Part shown: piece after piece, positions 1 through 8,255 of the stretch | Position numbering within the stretch: position 1 is the first letter of the stretch | Layout of the letters: the number at the start of each line of letters is the position of its first letter | Assembly: GCF_001811425.1 (NCBI RefSeq) | Contig: NZ_KV804685.1 | Coordinates: forward strand, 135,629 to 199,628 | Source of the DNA: Peptoniphilus_A sp001811425 | Lineage (GTDB): Bacteria > Bacillota > Clostridia > Tissierellales > Peptoniphilaceae | Direction of reading: 5' to 3' | DNA: 64,000 nt | Position numbers and translations under genes: made by a program | Notes under the pieces: generated by a model | Databases searched by the model: none | What the model saw: only the letters and a program-made list of their open reading frames with translations | Told to the model about the DNA's origin: nothing

Positions 1-1
1 A

Positions 2-169
2 GATCAAGTAGAGGGAAACCACGTGCCAATAGGAATAATAACTGAAGGAGCAATGGCTCTTAAGGATATTAAAAAGGGAAGTTTACTCACTTATGAAGAT
101 TTAAAATTAAATGAAAGCTCAGAAATAGTAAAATTGAGAAAAAAACAAGATAAGTATTTCAAAAAGTAA
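2..169 (+). CDS. C-terminal end of a SAF-domain protein (partial)
   Basis: Only the last 55 codons are in the window; the reading frame is open from the left edge and stops with TAA at 167-169. The visible part reads GNHVPIGIITEGAMALKDIKKG, then a Leu-Thr-Tyr-Glu-Asp-Leu stretch and a Lys-rich tail. The order 'IGxxxEG...DIKKGxxLTYxDL' is typical of a SAF domain at the C-terminus of predicted homoserine-dehydrogenase-like NAD(P)-binding oxidoreductases. That assignment is from memory of the family and rests on a short fragment, so a different SAF-domain protein is possible. No terminator separates it from the next gene. Confidence 0.5.
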   Translation, partial: DQVEGNHVPIGIITEGAMALKDIKKGSLLTYEDLKLNESSEIVKLRKKQDKYFKK

Positions 170-185
170 ACAAATCTGATATAAT
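157..185 (+). promoter_or_regulatory. Candidate promoter of the Rrf2 regulator gene
   Basis: A perfect TATAAT lies at 180-185, 20 nt before the start codon at 206. A weak -35 (TTTCAA, 157-162) sits 17 nt upstream, over the stop codon region of the preceding gene. The poor -35 would suit a regulated promoter, but no palindromic Rrf2 box is clear. Confidence 0.45.
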
Positions 186-205
186 ATTCCCCAATAGGTG
201 ATGAT

Positions 206-613
206 ATGAGAATAACACAAGAAACAGATTATGCCTTTAGAATTGTAAGTTATCTTGCTAGGAACGAGGGTAAAGTCGTTGGAGCGCCACAAATTGCTGA
301 AAGTGAAGGCGTTACAAAACGATTTACTCTTAGAATACTTAGAAAATTAAATTTAGCAGGAATAACTGATGCAAAAAGAGGTTCTAAGGGTGGATATTAT
401 CTGAAAAAACCAAAAGAAGACATAACATTATACGACATACTTGTAGCGGTAGATGGGCCTATTGTAATTAATAGGTGCTTGCAAGGTGATAACTATTGTA
501 ATAAAAACAAAGTTAGTGAAGTAAAAAACTGCAAATTCCACACTACACTTGCCATGATGCAATCAAACATTATTAAAATGTTTAAAAATCAAACAATTGA
601 CAATTTTATATAA
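206..613 (+). CDS. Rrf2 family transcriptional regulator with Fe-S-type cysteines
   Basis: A 135-residue protein of normal Rrf2 length. The N-terminal winged helix-turn-helix begins MRITQETDYAFRIVSYLA and continues through KRFTLRILRKLNLAGI and the wing GSKGGYYLKK (about 59-68). Three cysteines follow at 91, 98 and 109, in the region where IscR/NsrR/RsrR-type members bind a [2Fe-2S] or [4Fe-4S] cluster. The protein therefore probably senses iron, redox or nitrosative stress through a cluster; this is family-based inference. An AGGTGATG ribosome site supports the ATG. No isc/suf or cysteine genes are next to it, so its target is not shown here. Confidence 0.85.
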   Translation: MRITQETDYAFRIVSYLARNEGKVVGAPQIAESEGVTKRFTLRILRKLNLAGITDAKRGSKGGYYLKKPKEDITLYDILVAVDGPIVINRCLQGDNYCNKNKVSEVKNCKFHTTLAMMQSNIIKMFKNQTIDNFI

Positions 614-616
614 GCT

Positions 617-818
617 TTGATGAGGACGGTAAATTTTAAGAAACTAAGAGAGCAGTTGTTTGGTGCGAAACTGTGTTTTGTAAATTTATAGATCACCTCG
701 GAGCTCAAAGGTTAAAAGCCTTTGCGCATTTGCGTTAAAAAATTAAGTGATAGTTACCTATAATTAGGGTGGTACCGCGGCTAGTTCGTCCCTTCTCATT
801 TGAGAGGGGACTTTTTTT
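617..818 (+). promoter_or_regulatory. T-box riboswitch, isoleucine-specific, leader of ileS
   Basis: The conserved T-box sequence AGGGTGGTACCGCGG is at 766-780, followed by a hairpin terminator (GTCCCTTCTC / GAGAGGGGAC, 788-811) and a T run. Stem I starts near 627, with GAGG pairing to CCTC at about 696-699. The 3' side of the specifier loop reads ATAGATCA, placing the codon ATC (Ile) at 692-694. Uncharged tRNA-Ile would stabilise the antiterminator and allow ileS transcription. The specifier agrees with the gene downstream, which makes this leader a useful calibration for the two arginine-type leaders further right. Confidence 0.93.
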
Positions 819-849
819 ATAAAAATTTTGGAAGAATAAGGAGTTTTAG

Positions 850-3800
850 ATGAAAAATTTTAAAGAATTGTCTAAGGACAAGGTAAGTGTGAGAGAAGAA
901 GAAATCTCAAAATTTTGGGATGAAATTGATCTTTTGCACAGATCTGTAGAATCAAGAGAAGATGGTGAAAGTTATATCTTTTATGAGGGACCTCCAACTG
1001 CAAATGGCAAGCCAGGCATTCACCATGTCATGGCTAGAACTTTAAAGGACTTAACTTGCAGATATCACACAATGCTTGGATATAAGGTTAAGAGAAAAGC
1101 GGGCTGGGACACTCATGGTCTACCAGTAGAAATTGAAGTGGAAAAGAAACTTGGTCTTCACAACAAGCAAGACATTGAGTCCTATGGAGTTGAAGATTTT
1201 AACAAAAAATGTAAGGAATCTGTTTTTGAATATGAAAAAGAATGGAGAACTCTTACTAGGAGAATGGGCTATCTTATAGACTTAGATCACCCTTACATCA
1301 CTCTTGAAAATACTTATATAGAATCAGTTTGGCATATACTAGACAAGATGTTTAAGGACGGACTAATTTATGAAGGACATAAAATAGTGCCATACTGCCC
1401 AAGATGTGGAACTGGTCTTGCATCTCACGAAGTTGCACAAGGTTATGAAGAAATCAAAACAACTACTGCAACTTGTAAATTTAAATTAAAAGATAAGGAA
1501 AATGAATATTTCTTGGCATGGACAACTACACCATGGACTTTACCATCTAATGTTGCCCTTGCTGTAAATCCAAAGGTTGAATATATAAAAGCAAGGCACG
1601 CTGATGGCAATATTTATTATCTTGCAAAGCAACTTGCTAAGGCTGTATTTAAAGACGATGAATTTGAAGTTATAGAAGAATTCCTTGGAAAAGATTTAGA
1701 GTACGTGGAATATGAACAACTTCTTAAATTCTTAGTACCAGACAAGAAGGCCTTTTATGTAATCTGTGCTGACTATGTAACTACTGAAGATGGTACTGGT
1801 ATTGTTCACATTGCACCAGCCTTTGGTGAAGATGACTATCAAACTGCAAGGGGCTACGACCTTCCAATGCTAAAACCAGTTGATGAAGAAGGTAAATTTA
1901 CAGATACACCTTGGAAGGGCCAATTTGTAATGGACGCAGACCACGAAGTGCTTCACTACTTAATGGACAATGACTTGATGTTCTCAAAACAAAAAGTGGT
2001 TCACAATTATCCACATTGCTGGAGATGTCACACTCCATTAATTTATTACGCACATCCATCTTGGTACATTGAAGTAACTAAGTTTAAGGATAAATTAATT
2101 GAAAACAACAATGGAGTAAATTGGTTCCCAGACTTTGTCGGTGAAAAGAGATTTGGCAATTGGCTTGAAAACTTAAATGACTGGGCAATTTCAAGATCAA
2201 GATACTGGGGAACTCCACTTCCAATTTGGAGATGTGAATGTGGTCACACTGAATCTGTTGGCTCAATTGAAGACCTTAGAAATAAGGCTGTTGAAGATGT
2301 GCCAGCTGATGTAGAACTTCACAGACCTTATGTAGATGACATCCACTTAAAATGTCCTAAGTGTGGTAAAGAAATGACAAGGGAAGCTGACGTAATTGAC
2401 GTTTGGTTTGATTCAGGTGCTATGCCTTTTGCTCAATGGCACTATCCATTTGAAAACAAGGACAACTTTGATGAACTTTTCCCAGCAGACTTTATATCAG
2501 AAGGTATTGACCAAACAAGAGGTTGGTTCTACTCACTAATTGCAATATCAACTTATATGACAGGCAAGAGTCCTTACAAAAATGTTCTTGTAAATGACCT
2601 TATCCTCGACAAGGAAGGAAAGAAAATGTCAAAGTCAAGAGGAAACACAGTTGCACCTTTTGAACTCTTTGACAAGTATGGTGCCGATGTAGTTAGGTGG
2701 TATCTACTTTATGTATCTCCACCATGGACTCCAACAAAATTTGACGAAGATGGACTTCGTGAAATTGAATCAAAATTCTTCAGATCACTAAGAAACACTT
2801 ACAACTTCTTTAGTCTATATGCCAATACAGATAACATTGACCCAAGAGAACACAAAGTAAGCTATGAAGATTTAGAAGAAATCGATAAATGGTTACTTTC
2901 AAAATACAATAGACTTGTAAAGACTGTAAGAGAAGACATGGAAGTATTTGAACTTACAAAGGTTGTAAGGGAAATCCAAGAATTTGTAATTGAAGATGTT
3001 TCCAACTGGTACATCAGAAGAAATAGAAGAAGATTCTGGAAAACTGACAAGGACAACACTAAGCTTGCAGTTTATAAGACAACTTACGAAGTTTTACTTG
3101 GCGTTACAAAATTAATTGCACCAATAGTTCCATTTATATCAGAAGAATTATTTAAGTCACTTACAGATGAAGAATCTGTTCACTTGACAGACTATCCAAC
3201 TTATGACGAAAATATGATTAACGACAAGGTTGAAGAAAAAATGGACTTAGTAAGAGATCTTGTAACACTAGGAAGAGCATCAAGAGAAGAAGCTAAGATT
3301 AAAGTTAGACAACCACTTTCAGAAGTTATAATTGATGGAAAGTATAAGGAAATTATTGGGGACTTAACTGACTTAATTAAAGAAGAACTTAATGTTAAGG
3401 ATGTTAGATTTGAAGATAATCTTTCTGAATATATGGAATTTGAACTTAAACCAAACTTTAGAGTTTGCGGAAGTATCTTAGGTTCAAAGGTTAAGGACTT
3501 TGGCAAATATTTAAGAGAAACTGATGCAAAAGAACTTCTTGCTAAATTAAATGAAGGCGATGTAAAGCTTGAAATCGCTGGAGAAGAAACTGAAATCAAA
3601 AAAGATTATGTTGAAGTAAAAATTAGTGCAAAAGAAGGCTTTGACGTCGTAATGGAAAATAATCTTTTCGTTATCCTAGACACTGAGCTTAACGATGAAC
3701 TTCTTAATGAAGGTTATGTAAGAGAATTTGTATCAAAAATTCAACAACTTAGAAAGAAAAAAGATTTAGAAATCTTAGACAACATAAAGATAACTTATAA

Positions 3801-3951
3801 GTCTGACGAAGAAGTGGAAAAGGCTCTTGCTTCTGAAGAAGAATTTATTAAGACAGAAACCTTGGCTAAAGAATTAGTACAGGCTGATGTTGATGCAGAA
3901 GTAGAAAACCTAAACGGTCACGACATAAAAATTGAAATAGAAAAAATGTAA
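850..3951 (+). CDS. ileS: Isoleucyl-tRNA synthetase, type 2 (eukaryote-like)
   Basis: Charges tRNA-Ile with isoleucine in the cytoplasm. At 1033 residues it has the length of the eukaryote-like type 2 enzymes rather than the roughly 920-940 of standard bacterial IleRS. The signature region reads PPTANGKPGIHHV: where most class I synthetases have HxGH, this has G56-I57-H58-H59, so the first and third positions are exchanged. KMSKS is at 592-596. An editing (CP1) domain with GWDTHGLPVE, a Cys pair YCPRCG and an anticodon-binding C-terminal region follow in normal order. Type 2 IleRS is known to tolerate mupirocin, and the GxHH variant has been linked to very high resistance. ATG start with AAGGAG. 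Controlled by the T-box upstream. Confidence 0.96.
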   Translation: MKNFKELSKDKVSVREEEISKFWDEIDLLHRSVESREDGESYIFYEGPPTANGKPGIHHVMARTLKDLTCRYHTMLGYKVKRKAGWDTHGLPVEIEVEKKLGLHNKQDIESYGVEDFNKKCKESVFEYEKEWRTLTRRMGYLIDLDHPYITLENTYIESVWHILDKMFKDGLIYEGHKIVPYCPRCGTGLASHEVAQGYEEIKTTTATCKFKLKDKENEYFLAWTTTPWTLPSNVALAVNPKVEYIKARHADGNIYYLAKQLAKAVFKDDEFEVIEEFLGKDLEYVEYEQLLKFLVPDKKAFYVICADYVTTEDGTGIVHIAPAFGEDDYQTARGYDLPMLKPVDEEGKFTDTPWKGQFVMDADHEVLHYLMDNDLMFSKQKVVHNYPHCWRCHTPLIYYAHPSWYIEVTKFKDKLIENNNGVNWFPDFVGEKRFGNWLENLNDWAISRSRYWGTPLPIWRCECGHTESVGSIEDLRNKAVEDVPADVELHRPYVDDIHLKCPKCGKEMTREADVIDVWFDSGAMPFAQWHYPFENKDNFDELFPADFISEGIDQTRGWFYSLIAISTYMTGKSPYKNVLVNDLILDKEGKKMSKSRGNTVAPFELFDKYGADVVRWYLLYVSPPWTPTKFDEDGLREIESKFFRSLRNTYNFFSLYANTDNIDPREHKVSYEDLEEIDKWLLSKYNRLVKTVREDMEVFELTKVVREIQEFVIEDVSNWYIRRNRRRFWKTDKDNTKLAVYKTTYEVLLGVTKLIAPIVPFISEELFKSLTDEESVHLTDYPTYDENMINDKVEEKMDLVRDLVTLGRASREEAKIKVRQPLSEVIIDGKYKEIIGDLTDLIKEELNVKDVRFEDNLSEYMEFELKPNFRVCGSILGSKVKDFGKYLRETDAKELLAKLNEGDVKLEIAGEETEIKKDYVEVKISAKEGFDVVMENNLFVILDTELNDELLNEGYVREFVSKIQQLRKKKDLEILDNIKITYKSDEEVEKALASEEEFIKTETLAKELVQADVDAEVENLNGHDIKIEIEKM

Positions 3952-3960
3952 ATTAATTAA

Positions 3961-3999
3961 AGTAAGGCTCTGGTGAAAAAAACTGGAGCCTTACTTTTT
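3961..3999 (+). terminator. Intrinsic terminator of ileS
   Basis: A 10-bp stem, AGTAAGGCTC at 3961-3970 and GAGCCTTACT at 3986-3995, is followed by five T. It separates ileS from the convergent ABC transporter operon. Confidence 0.88.
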
Positions 4000-4011
4000 G
4001 TGATTTTTTAA

Positions 4012-4734
4012 TTATAAGACAGCATTTAAGAATTTTTTTGTACTTTCATTTTTTGTGTTATTAAATATATAATCGGGGCTTCCCATATCTTCTACTATTC
4101 CATTCTTCATAAAAACCACTGTATCTGAAATTTCTCTTGCAAAACCCATTTCGTGAGTAACTATTATCATAGTGAGCCCCTTTTCTGCCAAAGATTTTAT
4201 TACATTTAATACTTCTTTTACCATCTCTGGATCAAGGGCTGAAGTTGGTTCGTCAAAGAGAAGAATCTCAGGCTTATTGGCAAGGGCTCTTGCAATGGCA
4301 ACCCTTTGCTTTTGTCCGCCAGATAAGGAGTTTGGATAGGAATCCTTTTTGTCCTCTAGTCCCATACTTTTAAGAAGGGAAATTGCATTTTTTTTGGCAG
4401 ATTTTTCATCTTCTCCCTTAACTTTTATGGGTGCAAGGGTAATATTTTCTAAAACTGTTTTATTGGGAAATAAATTAAAATTTTGAAAGACCATTCCAAT
4501 TTCAAGTCTTATTTTTTCTAAATTTGGATTTTTTCCAGTGATTTCATAATTATTTAGAAAGATTTTTCCGCTGTCGCATTTTTCAAGAAGGTTTATAGAG
4601 CGAAGAAGGGTTGATTTTCCAGAACCACTTGCGCCAATTATTGATGTGACAGTGGAATCTTTAATATCTAAATTAATGCCCCTTAAAACTTCTTTTCCAT
4701 CAAAGGATTTATATAAATTTTCAATTTTTATCAT
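4012..4734 (-). CDS. Amino acid ABC transporter, ATPase subunit (probably arginine)
   Basis: Hydrolyses ATP to drive import through the permease encoded upstream. Walker A GASGSGKST, Q-loop VFQNFNLF, signature LSGGQKQRVAIARAL, Walker B ILLFDEPTSALDPE and the switch His in IIVTHEMGFA are all present, as in the GlnQ/ArtP/HisP group. I start it at the ATG at 4734 (240 residues), which has GGAGGG at the right distance. An upstream in-frame TTG (4749) overlaps that ribosome site and is unlikely. It overlaps the permease gene end by 14 nt, so the three genes are one operon. Substrate inference comes from the arginine-type T-box in front of the operon. Confidence 0.93.
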   Translation of the reverse strand: MIKIENLYKSFDGKEVLRGINLDIKDSTVTSIIGASGSGKSTLLRSINLLEKCDSGKIFLNNYEITGKNPNLEKIRLEIGMVFQNFNLFPNKTVLENITLAPIKVKGEDEKSAKKNAISLLKSMGLEDKKDSYPNSLSGGQKQRVAIARALANKPEILLFDEPTSALDPEMVKEVLNVIKSLAEKGLTMIIVTHEMGFAREISDTVVFMKNGIVEDMGSPDYIFNNTKNESTKKFLNAVL

Positions 4735-5518
4735 ATTTTCCCTCCACAAATTTTAACAATCTTGTAAGAGTAAAGGTTATGGCAAAATAAAGTAGCGAGC
4801 CAATTATAAGTGGCTCCAAGGACTTGTAGGAAGAACCTCTAACTAAATTTACATTGTACATAATGTCTGTAACGCCAATTGTTGAAATTATAGAAGTTTC
4901 CTTTATAACTGCAATAAATTCATTGGCAAGAGAAGGCAAAATATTTTTTGTAGCTTGCGGTAAAATTACTTCTTCCATGGAAAGAGATTTACTCATTCCA
5001 AGAGATAGGCAGGCTTCCAATTGCCCTTTATCAATTGCATTTATACCTGAACGAATAATTTCTGCAACATAGGCAGCCGAGTTAAGGCCAACGGCAATTA
5101 CACCAGTGATGTAGGCAAAGGATGAAATTGAAATTCCAAATTTTTTAAAGTCCATAATGCTAGCCACACCTAGAAATATAAAAAATACTTGAGTAAGCAT
5201 TGGAGTTCCTCTAATGATTTCTATATAACAGTTTGCAAAAATATTTAAACTTTTAATTTCAGAGGACTTCATAAGATAAAGTAGGAGTCCAAAGATAGTT
5301 CCAAGCATTACAGATATTAAGGAAAGGGATATAGTTATTTCTAATCCCTTTATATAATAGGAACTGTATTTTTTTAGAATTTCAAAAGTTGAGCTGAAAA
5401 AATTTATAATTAAGTTTCCAAAAATAAAAATTAAAATTATAAAAATAAAAATTACTATATAATTAATAATTTTATTCTTTGAAAATTTTTTATTTTCTAG
5501 TTTATAAATATTTTCCAT
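4721..5518 (-). CDS. Amino acid ABC transporter, permease subunit
   Basis: A 265-residue HisM/ArtQ-type permease of the polar amino acid class. A long N-terminal extension with an Ile/Phe-rich membrane segment (about 19-42) precedes the core transmembrane region (YIKGLEITISLSLISVMLG onward). The ATPase-contact loop with the EAA motif is visible as EACLSLGMSKSLSMEEVILP near residue 170. Homodimer formation is usual when only one permease gene is present, as here. ATG with AGGTG; only 7 nt lie between the binding-protein stop and this start. Confidence 0.92.
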   Translation of the reverse strand: MENIYKLENKKFSKNKIINYIVIFIFIILIFIFGNLIINFFSSTFEILKKYSSYYIKGLEITISLSLISVMLGTIFGLLLYLMKSSEIKSLNIFANCYIEIIRGTPMLTQVFFIFLGVASIMDFKKFGISISSFAYITGVIAVGLNSAAYVAEIIRSGINAIDKGQLEACLSLGMSKSLSMEEVILPQATKNILPSLANEFIAVIKETSIISTIGVTDIMYNVNLVRGSSYKSLEPLIIGSLLYFAITFTLTRLLKFVEGKYDKN

Positions 5519-5525
5519 AAGACAC

Positions 5526-6335
5526 CTACTTTGCCGAAAGTTCTAGGGCTTTGTTGTAATATTCTTCTAATTTTCCTTCTTTTTCAAGTCTATCTAAAGT
5601 TTTATTTACAGCATCTAAAAGCTCTTTATCATTTTTTGCAAGCCCTATTGCAGTTCCATCAGTGTCGGCTTCGAAGTAAAAACTATTTTCCATCTTTAAA
5701 TTTTTGTTAGAATGCTCATAGTTGTCCCCAACGCATTTTTCAACTATTATGCCGTCAATTAAAGCTTGATCTAGCTGTGCAATTAAGTCTGGAGTTTTTG
5801 GAAGAGACACAATATTTTTTATATTTAATTTTTTTGCAATTTCTTCTTGAGTTGTGGCAGTTTGAACGCCAATAGTTAAATCCTTAATGCTATTTTCATC
5901 TTTATACTTTCCTAAATCTTTAGAATTAACCAATAAATAATTTTTTGGGTCGTAATAAACTTTTGAAAATAAAATTGATTTTTCTCTTTCAGTTGTTTTT
6001 GAAATTCCAGAGAGAGCCATGTCTATTATGCCAGTGTCCAAACTTGCAAGAACTGACGAAAATTCCATATCAGATATTTCAAGTTTTACACCAAGGTCCT
6101 TAGCAATTTCTTCTCCAATAAAAATGTCAAATCCCATTATCTCATCCTTGCCATCTAGGTTTTTATGAAACTCAAAGGGTGGGTAATTGGCATTGCAGCC
6201 CATGACAATTTTTCCTGATTCTTTTATTGCATCTAATCTGTCATTAGAGTTTCCACTAGACTTATTTAAAAATATTGCCAAAGTTAAAATTATGGCAGCT
6301 AATAAAATTACTGATATACTAACTATTTTTTTCAT
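5526..6335 (-). CDS. Amino acid ABC transporter, substrate-binding protein
   Basis: A 269-residue family 3 solute-binding protein: GKIVMGCNANYPPFEF and MGFDIFIGEEIAKDLG at the start of lobe 1, then DMALSGISKTTEREKSILFS in the hinge-side segment. The N-terminus has one hydrophobic helix (MKKIVSISVILLAAIILTLA...) but no lipobox cysteine after it, so the protein is either cleaved and released or, more likely, held by an uncleaved N-terminal anchor. First gene of the operon, directly behind an arginine-type T-box; GGAGG precedes the ATG. Arginine or another basic amino acid is the likely ligand, by inference from the leader. Confidence 0.9.
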   Translation of the reverse strand: MKKIVSISVILLAAIILTLAIFLNKSSGNSNDRLDAIKESGKIVMGCNANYPPFEFHKNLDGKDEIMGFDIFIGEEIAKDLGVKLEISDMEFSSVLASLDTGIIDMALSGISKTTEREKSILFSKVYYDPKNYLLVNSKDLGKYKDENSIKDLTIGVQTATTQEEIAKKLNIKNIVSLPKTPDLIAQLDQALIDGIIVEKCVGDNYEHSNKNLKMENSFYFEADTDGTAIGLAKNDKELLDAVNKTLDRLEKEGKLEEYYNKALELSAK

Positions 6336-6351
6336 TTTTTTCCTCCTTAAA

Positions 6352-6565
6352 TAAAAAAATCGCCTCTATGAAAGAGGCGAAGTCCGCGGTACCACTCTAA
6401 TTATCTTTTAGATATCTCAAAACTTTAAGGCAGTTAACCTCTGTAAATACTAATTTCCTTACAGAATCTCCGTGGTTCTATTATATTCTTTTCCTTTGCA
6501 AGCTTTCACCTAATCTTGCTCTCTAAAAAAGTTATGAGAATACTTTTTGTCCACTTCATTGATTT
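6352..6565 (-). promoter_or_regulatory. T-box riboswitch, probably arginine-specific, leader of the ABC importer
   Basis: On the minus strand the conserved AGTGGTACCGCGG occupies 6384-6396, followed by the terminator hairpin CGCCTCTttcatAGAGGCG (6361-6379) and a T run (6352-6359). Stem I shows an AGTA element and an ATTCT/AGAAT pairing; its base pairs GTGG with CCAC (6472-6475). The specifier-loop side reads ATAATAGAA. The same offset that gives ATC in the ileS leader gives AGA (Arg) at 6477-6479. No experimental support; the codon reading is by alignment of the three leaders in this window. Confidence 0.88.
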
Positions 6566-6571
6566 CTGATT

Positions 6572-6600
6572 ACTTTACTACGGTAAAATAAAATTGTCAA
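6572..6600 (-). promoter_or_regulatory. Promoter of the ABC importer operon
   Basis: On the minus strand, TTGACA (6595-6600) and TAAAGT (6572-6577) are separated by 17 nt. It fires into the T-box leader and is back to back with the argG promoter. Confidence 0.7.
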
Positions 6601-6723
6601 GAATTTTTTTAAAAAATTTTAAAATAAATTTTTTTATAGTTTTTCTAAAGAAATATTTTTAGGGCATTCATTAGATAAGAAATTTTAAGCGAAAATATTT
6701 TATAAAAAAATTAAAAAAAATTC

Positions 6724-6752
6724 TTGACAAATAAAATTTATCTTGCTAGGAT
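6724..6752 (+). promoter_or_regulatory. Promoter of the argGH operon
   Basis: Perfect -35 TTGACA at 6724-6729, 17-nt spacer, -10 TAGGAT at 6747-6752, just upstream of the T-box leader. The stretch 6601-6723 between the two divergent promoters is very AT-rich, and I see no further element in it. Confidence 0.72.
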
Positions 6753-6764
6753 ATCAAACAATAA

Positions 6765-6974
6765 AAGTTTTGAAGAGCAGAGTAAAATTATCCAAGACTT
6801 AAAGAGAGTTTTCGGTTGCTGAGAGAAAATAGGGAGGATAATTTGAAAAGGAGCTTGGAACTTGCATCTCGATATTTAGATTTGCACGGTTACGCGTTAT
6901 AGTTTTTGAGGTATAGAATTATACAAATTTGGGTGGTACCACGATTTTCGTCCCTTGACAGGGGCGATTTTTTT
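6765..6974 (+). promoter_or_regulatory. T-box riboswitch, probably arginine-specific, leader of argGH
   Basis: The T-box sequence GGGTGGTACCACG is at 6931-6943. The terminator pairs TCGTCCC with GGGGCGA (6948-6967) and ends in seven T. In Stem I, AAATTATCC (6785-6793) pairs perfectly with GGATAATTT (6836-6844), next to an AGTA element at 6781-6784. The 3' side of the specifier loop is GAAAAGGA followed by GCTT. By the offset calibrated on the ileS leader the specifier is AGG (Arg) at 6849-6851. This fits the arginine biosynthesis genes downstream. Confidence 0.9.
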
Positions 6975-7033
6975 ATACTTTTTTTGAGTCTCAATTGTTA
7001 GTTTATTACAAAGTAAAAAATTGGAGGAAAAAA

Positions 7034-8254
7034 ATGAAAAATAATAATTATAAAAAAGTTGCCCTAGCATATTCCGGTGGTCTTGACACATCTATAATAA
7101 TTCCCTGGTTGAAGGAAAATTTTTCTTGTGAAGTTATTGCAGTAGTTGGTAATGTTGGACAAGCTAGTGAAATTGAAGGTTTAGAAGAAAAAGCAATAAA
7201 AACTGGAGCATCAAAAATCTATATAGTTGATCTTGTAGAAGAATATGTTAAAGATTTTGTATTTCCAACTATAAAAATGGGTGCAAAATATGAAAAAAAT
7301 TATCTTCTTGGAACAGCAACAGCAAGACCACTTATTGCAAAGGCCCTTGTAGATATTGCAAAAAAAGAAAATTGCGATGCAATTTGTCACGGATGCACAG
7401 GTAAGGGCAATGACCAAATTCGTTTTGAAATGGGAATAAAACACTTTGCTCCTGATATGCCAATTATTGCACCATGGAGAATCTGGGATATAAAATCTCG
7501 TGATGAAGAAATTGACTATGCAGAAGCTCACAAGATTCCTTTGAAAATTTCTAGAAAGACGAACTATTCAAAGGACTTAAATATAATGCACTTATCTCAT
7601 GAAGGACTTGACCTTGAAAATCCAGAAAACTATCCTGACTATGACAAAATATTAGAGCTTTCCCTTACACCTATGAAGGCAAAGGATGAAGTGACTGAAT
7701 TGGAAATAGAATTTCAAAGTGGAGAGGCTATTGCTGTAAATGGAGAAAAAATGTCTCCTGCAAATATTTTAAGCTATTTAAATAAAATTGGCGGCGAAAA
7801 TGGCATTGGTATTGATGATATTGTAGAGAATCGTCTTGTGGGCATGAAAAGTCGTGGAGTTTATGAAAACCCAGGTGGAGCAATATTATATAAGTCACTA
7901 GAAATTCTAGAATCTGTTACTCTCGATAAAGATTCAGCTCACCTTAAAGATTATTTGTCAATTAAGTTTGCCGATTTAGTTTATGATGGCAAGTGGTATT
8001 CTAATTCGCTTAAGGGACTTCTTGCCTTTGCGGATGAAGTTACAAAAAATGTAAGTGGGAAGGTAAAAGTAAAACTTTATAAGGGAAATATTATACCAGC
8101 AGGAGTTACTTCAAAGCATTCACTTTATAGCGAAGACTTGGCATCCTTTGGCGATGGAGGAGAAAATTTATATTCTCACAAGGACGCGGTAGGTTTTATA
8201 AATTTATATTCACTTCAAACAGTAGTGGATGCGAAGATAAATAAAGGAGTTTAA
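7034..8254 (+). CDS. argG: Argininosuccinate synthase
   Basis: Joins citrulline and aspartate with ATP to argininosuccinate, the penultimate step of arginine synthesis. 406 residues, normal length. The N-type ATP pyrophosphatase P-loop AYSGGLDTS is at 12-20; GCTGKGNDQIRFE and the SRKTNYSKDLN-type substrate region follow. The ATG at 7034 has GGAGG 8 nt upstream; an in-frame extension back to 6995 would run into the T-box leader and is rejected. argH follows after one nucleotide, so both steps are made together and the T-box would raise them when charged tRNA-Arg is scarce. Confidence 0.97.
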   Translation: MKNNNYKKVALAYSGGLDTSIIIPWLKENFSCEVIAVVGNVGQASEIEGLEEKAIKTGASKIYIVDLVEEYVKDFVFPTIKMGAKYEKNYLLGTATARPLIAKALVDIAKKENCDAICHGCTGKGNDQIRFEMGIKHFAPDMPIIAPWRIWDIKSRDEEIDYAEAHKIPLKISRKTNYSKDLNIMHLSHEGLDLENPENYPDYDKILELSLTPMKAKDEVTELEIEFQSGEAIAVNGEKMSPANILSYLNKIGGENGIGIDDIVENRLVGMKSRGVYENPGGAILYKSLEILESVTLDKDSAHLKDYLSIKFADLVYDGKWYSNSLKGLLAFADEVTKNVSGKVKVKLYKGNIIPAGVTSKHSLYSEDLASFGDGGENLYSHKDAVGFINLYSLQTVVDAKINKGV

Positions 8255-8255
8255 A

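Noticed and set aside
2084..3599. Long antisense open frames opposite ileS (for example 2084-2266 and 3201-3599)
   Set aside because: They lie wholly inside a strongly conserved gene, have no ribosome sites, and their products are low-complexity mirror images of its codon pattern.
6601..6723. A small gene or ArgR-type operator between the two arginine T-boxes
   Set aside because: The stretch is very AT-rich with no ribosome site or clear palindrome.
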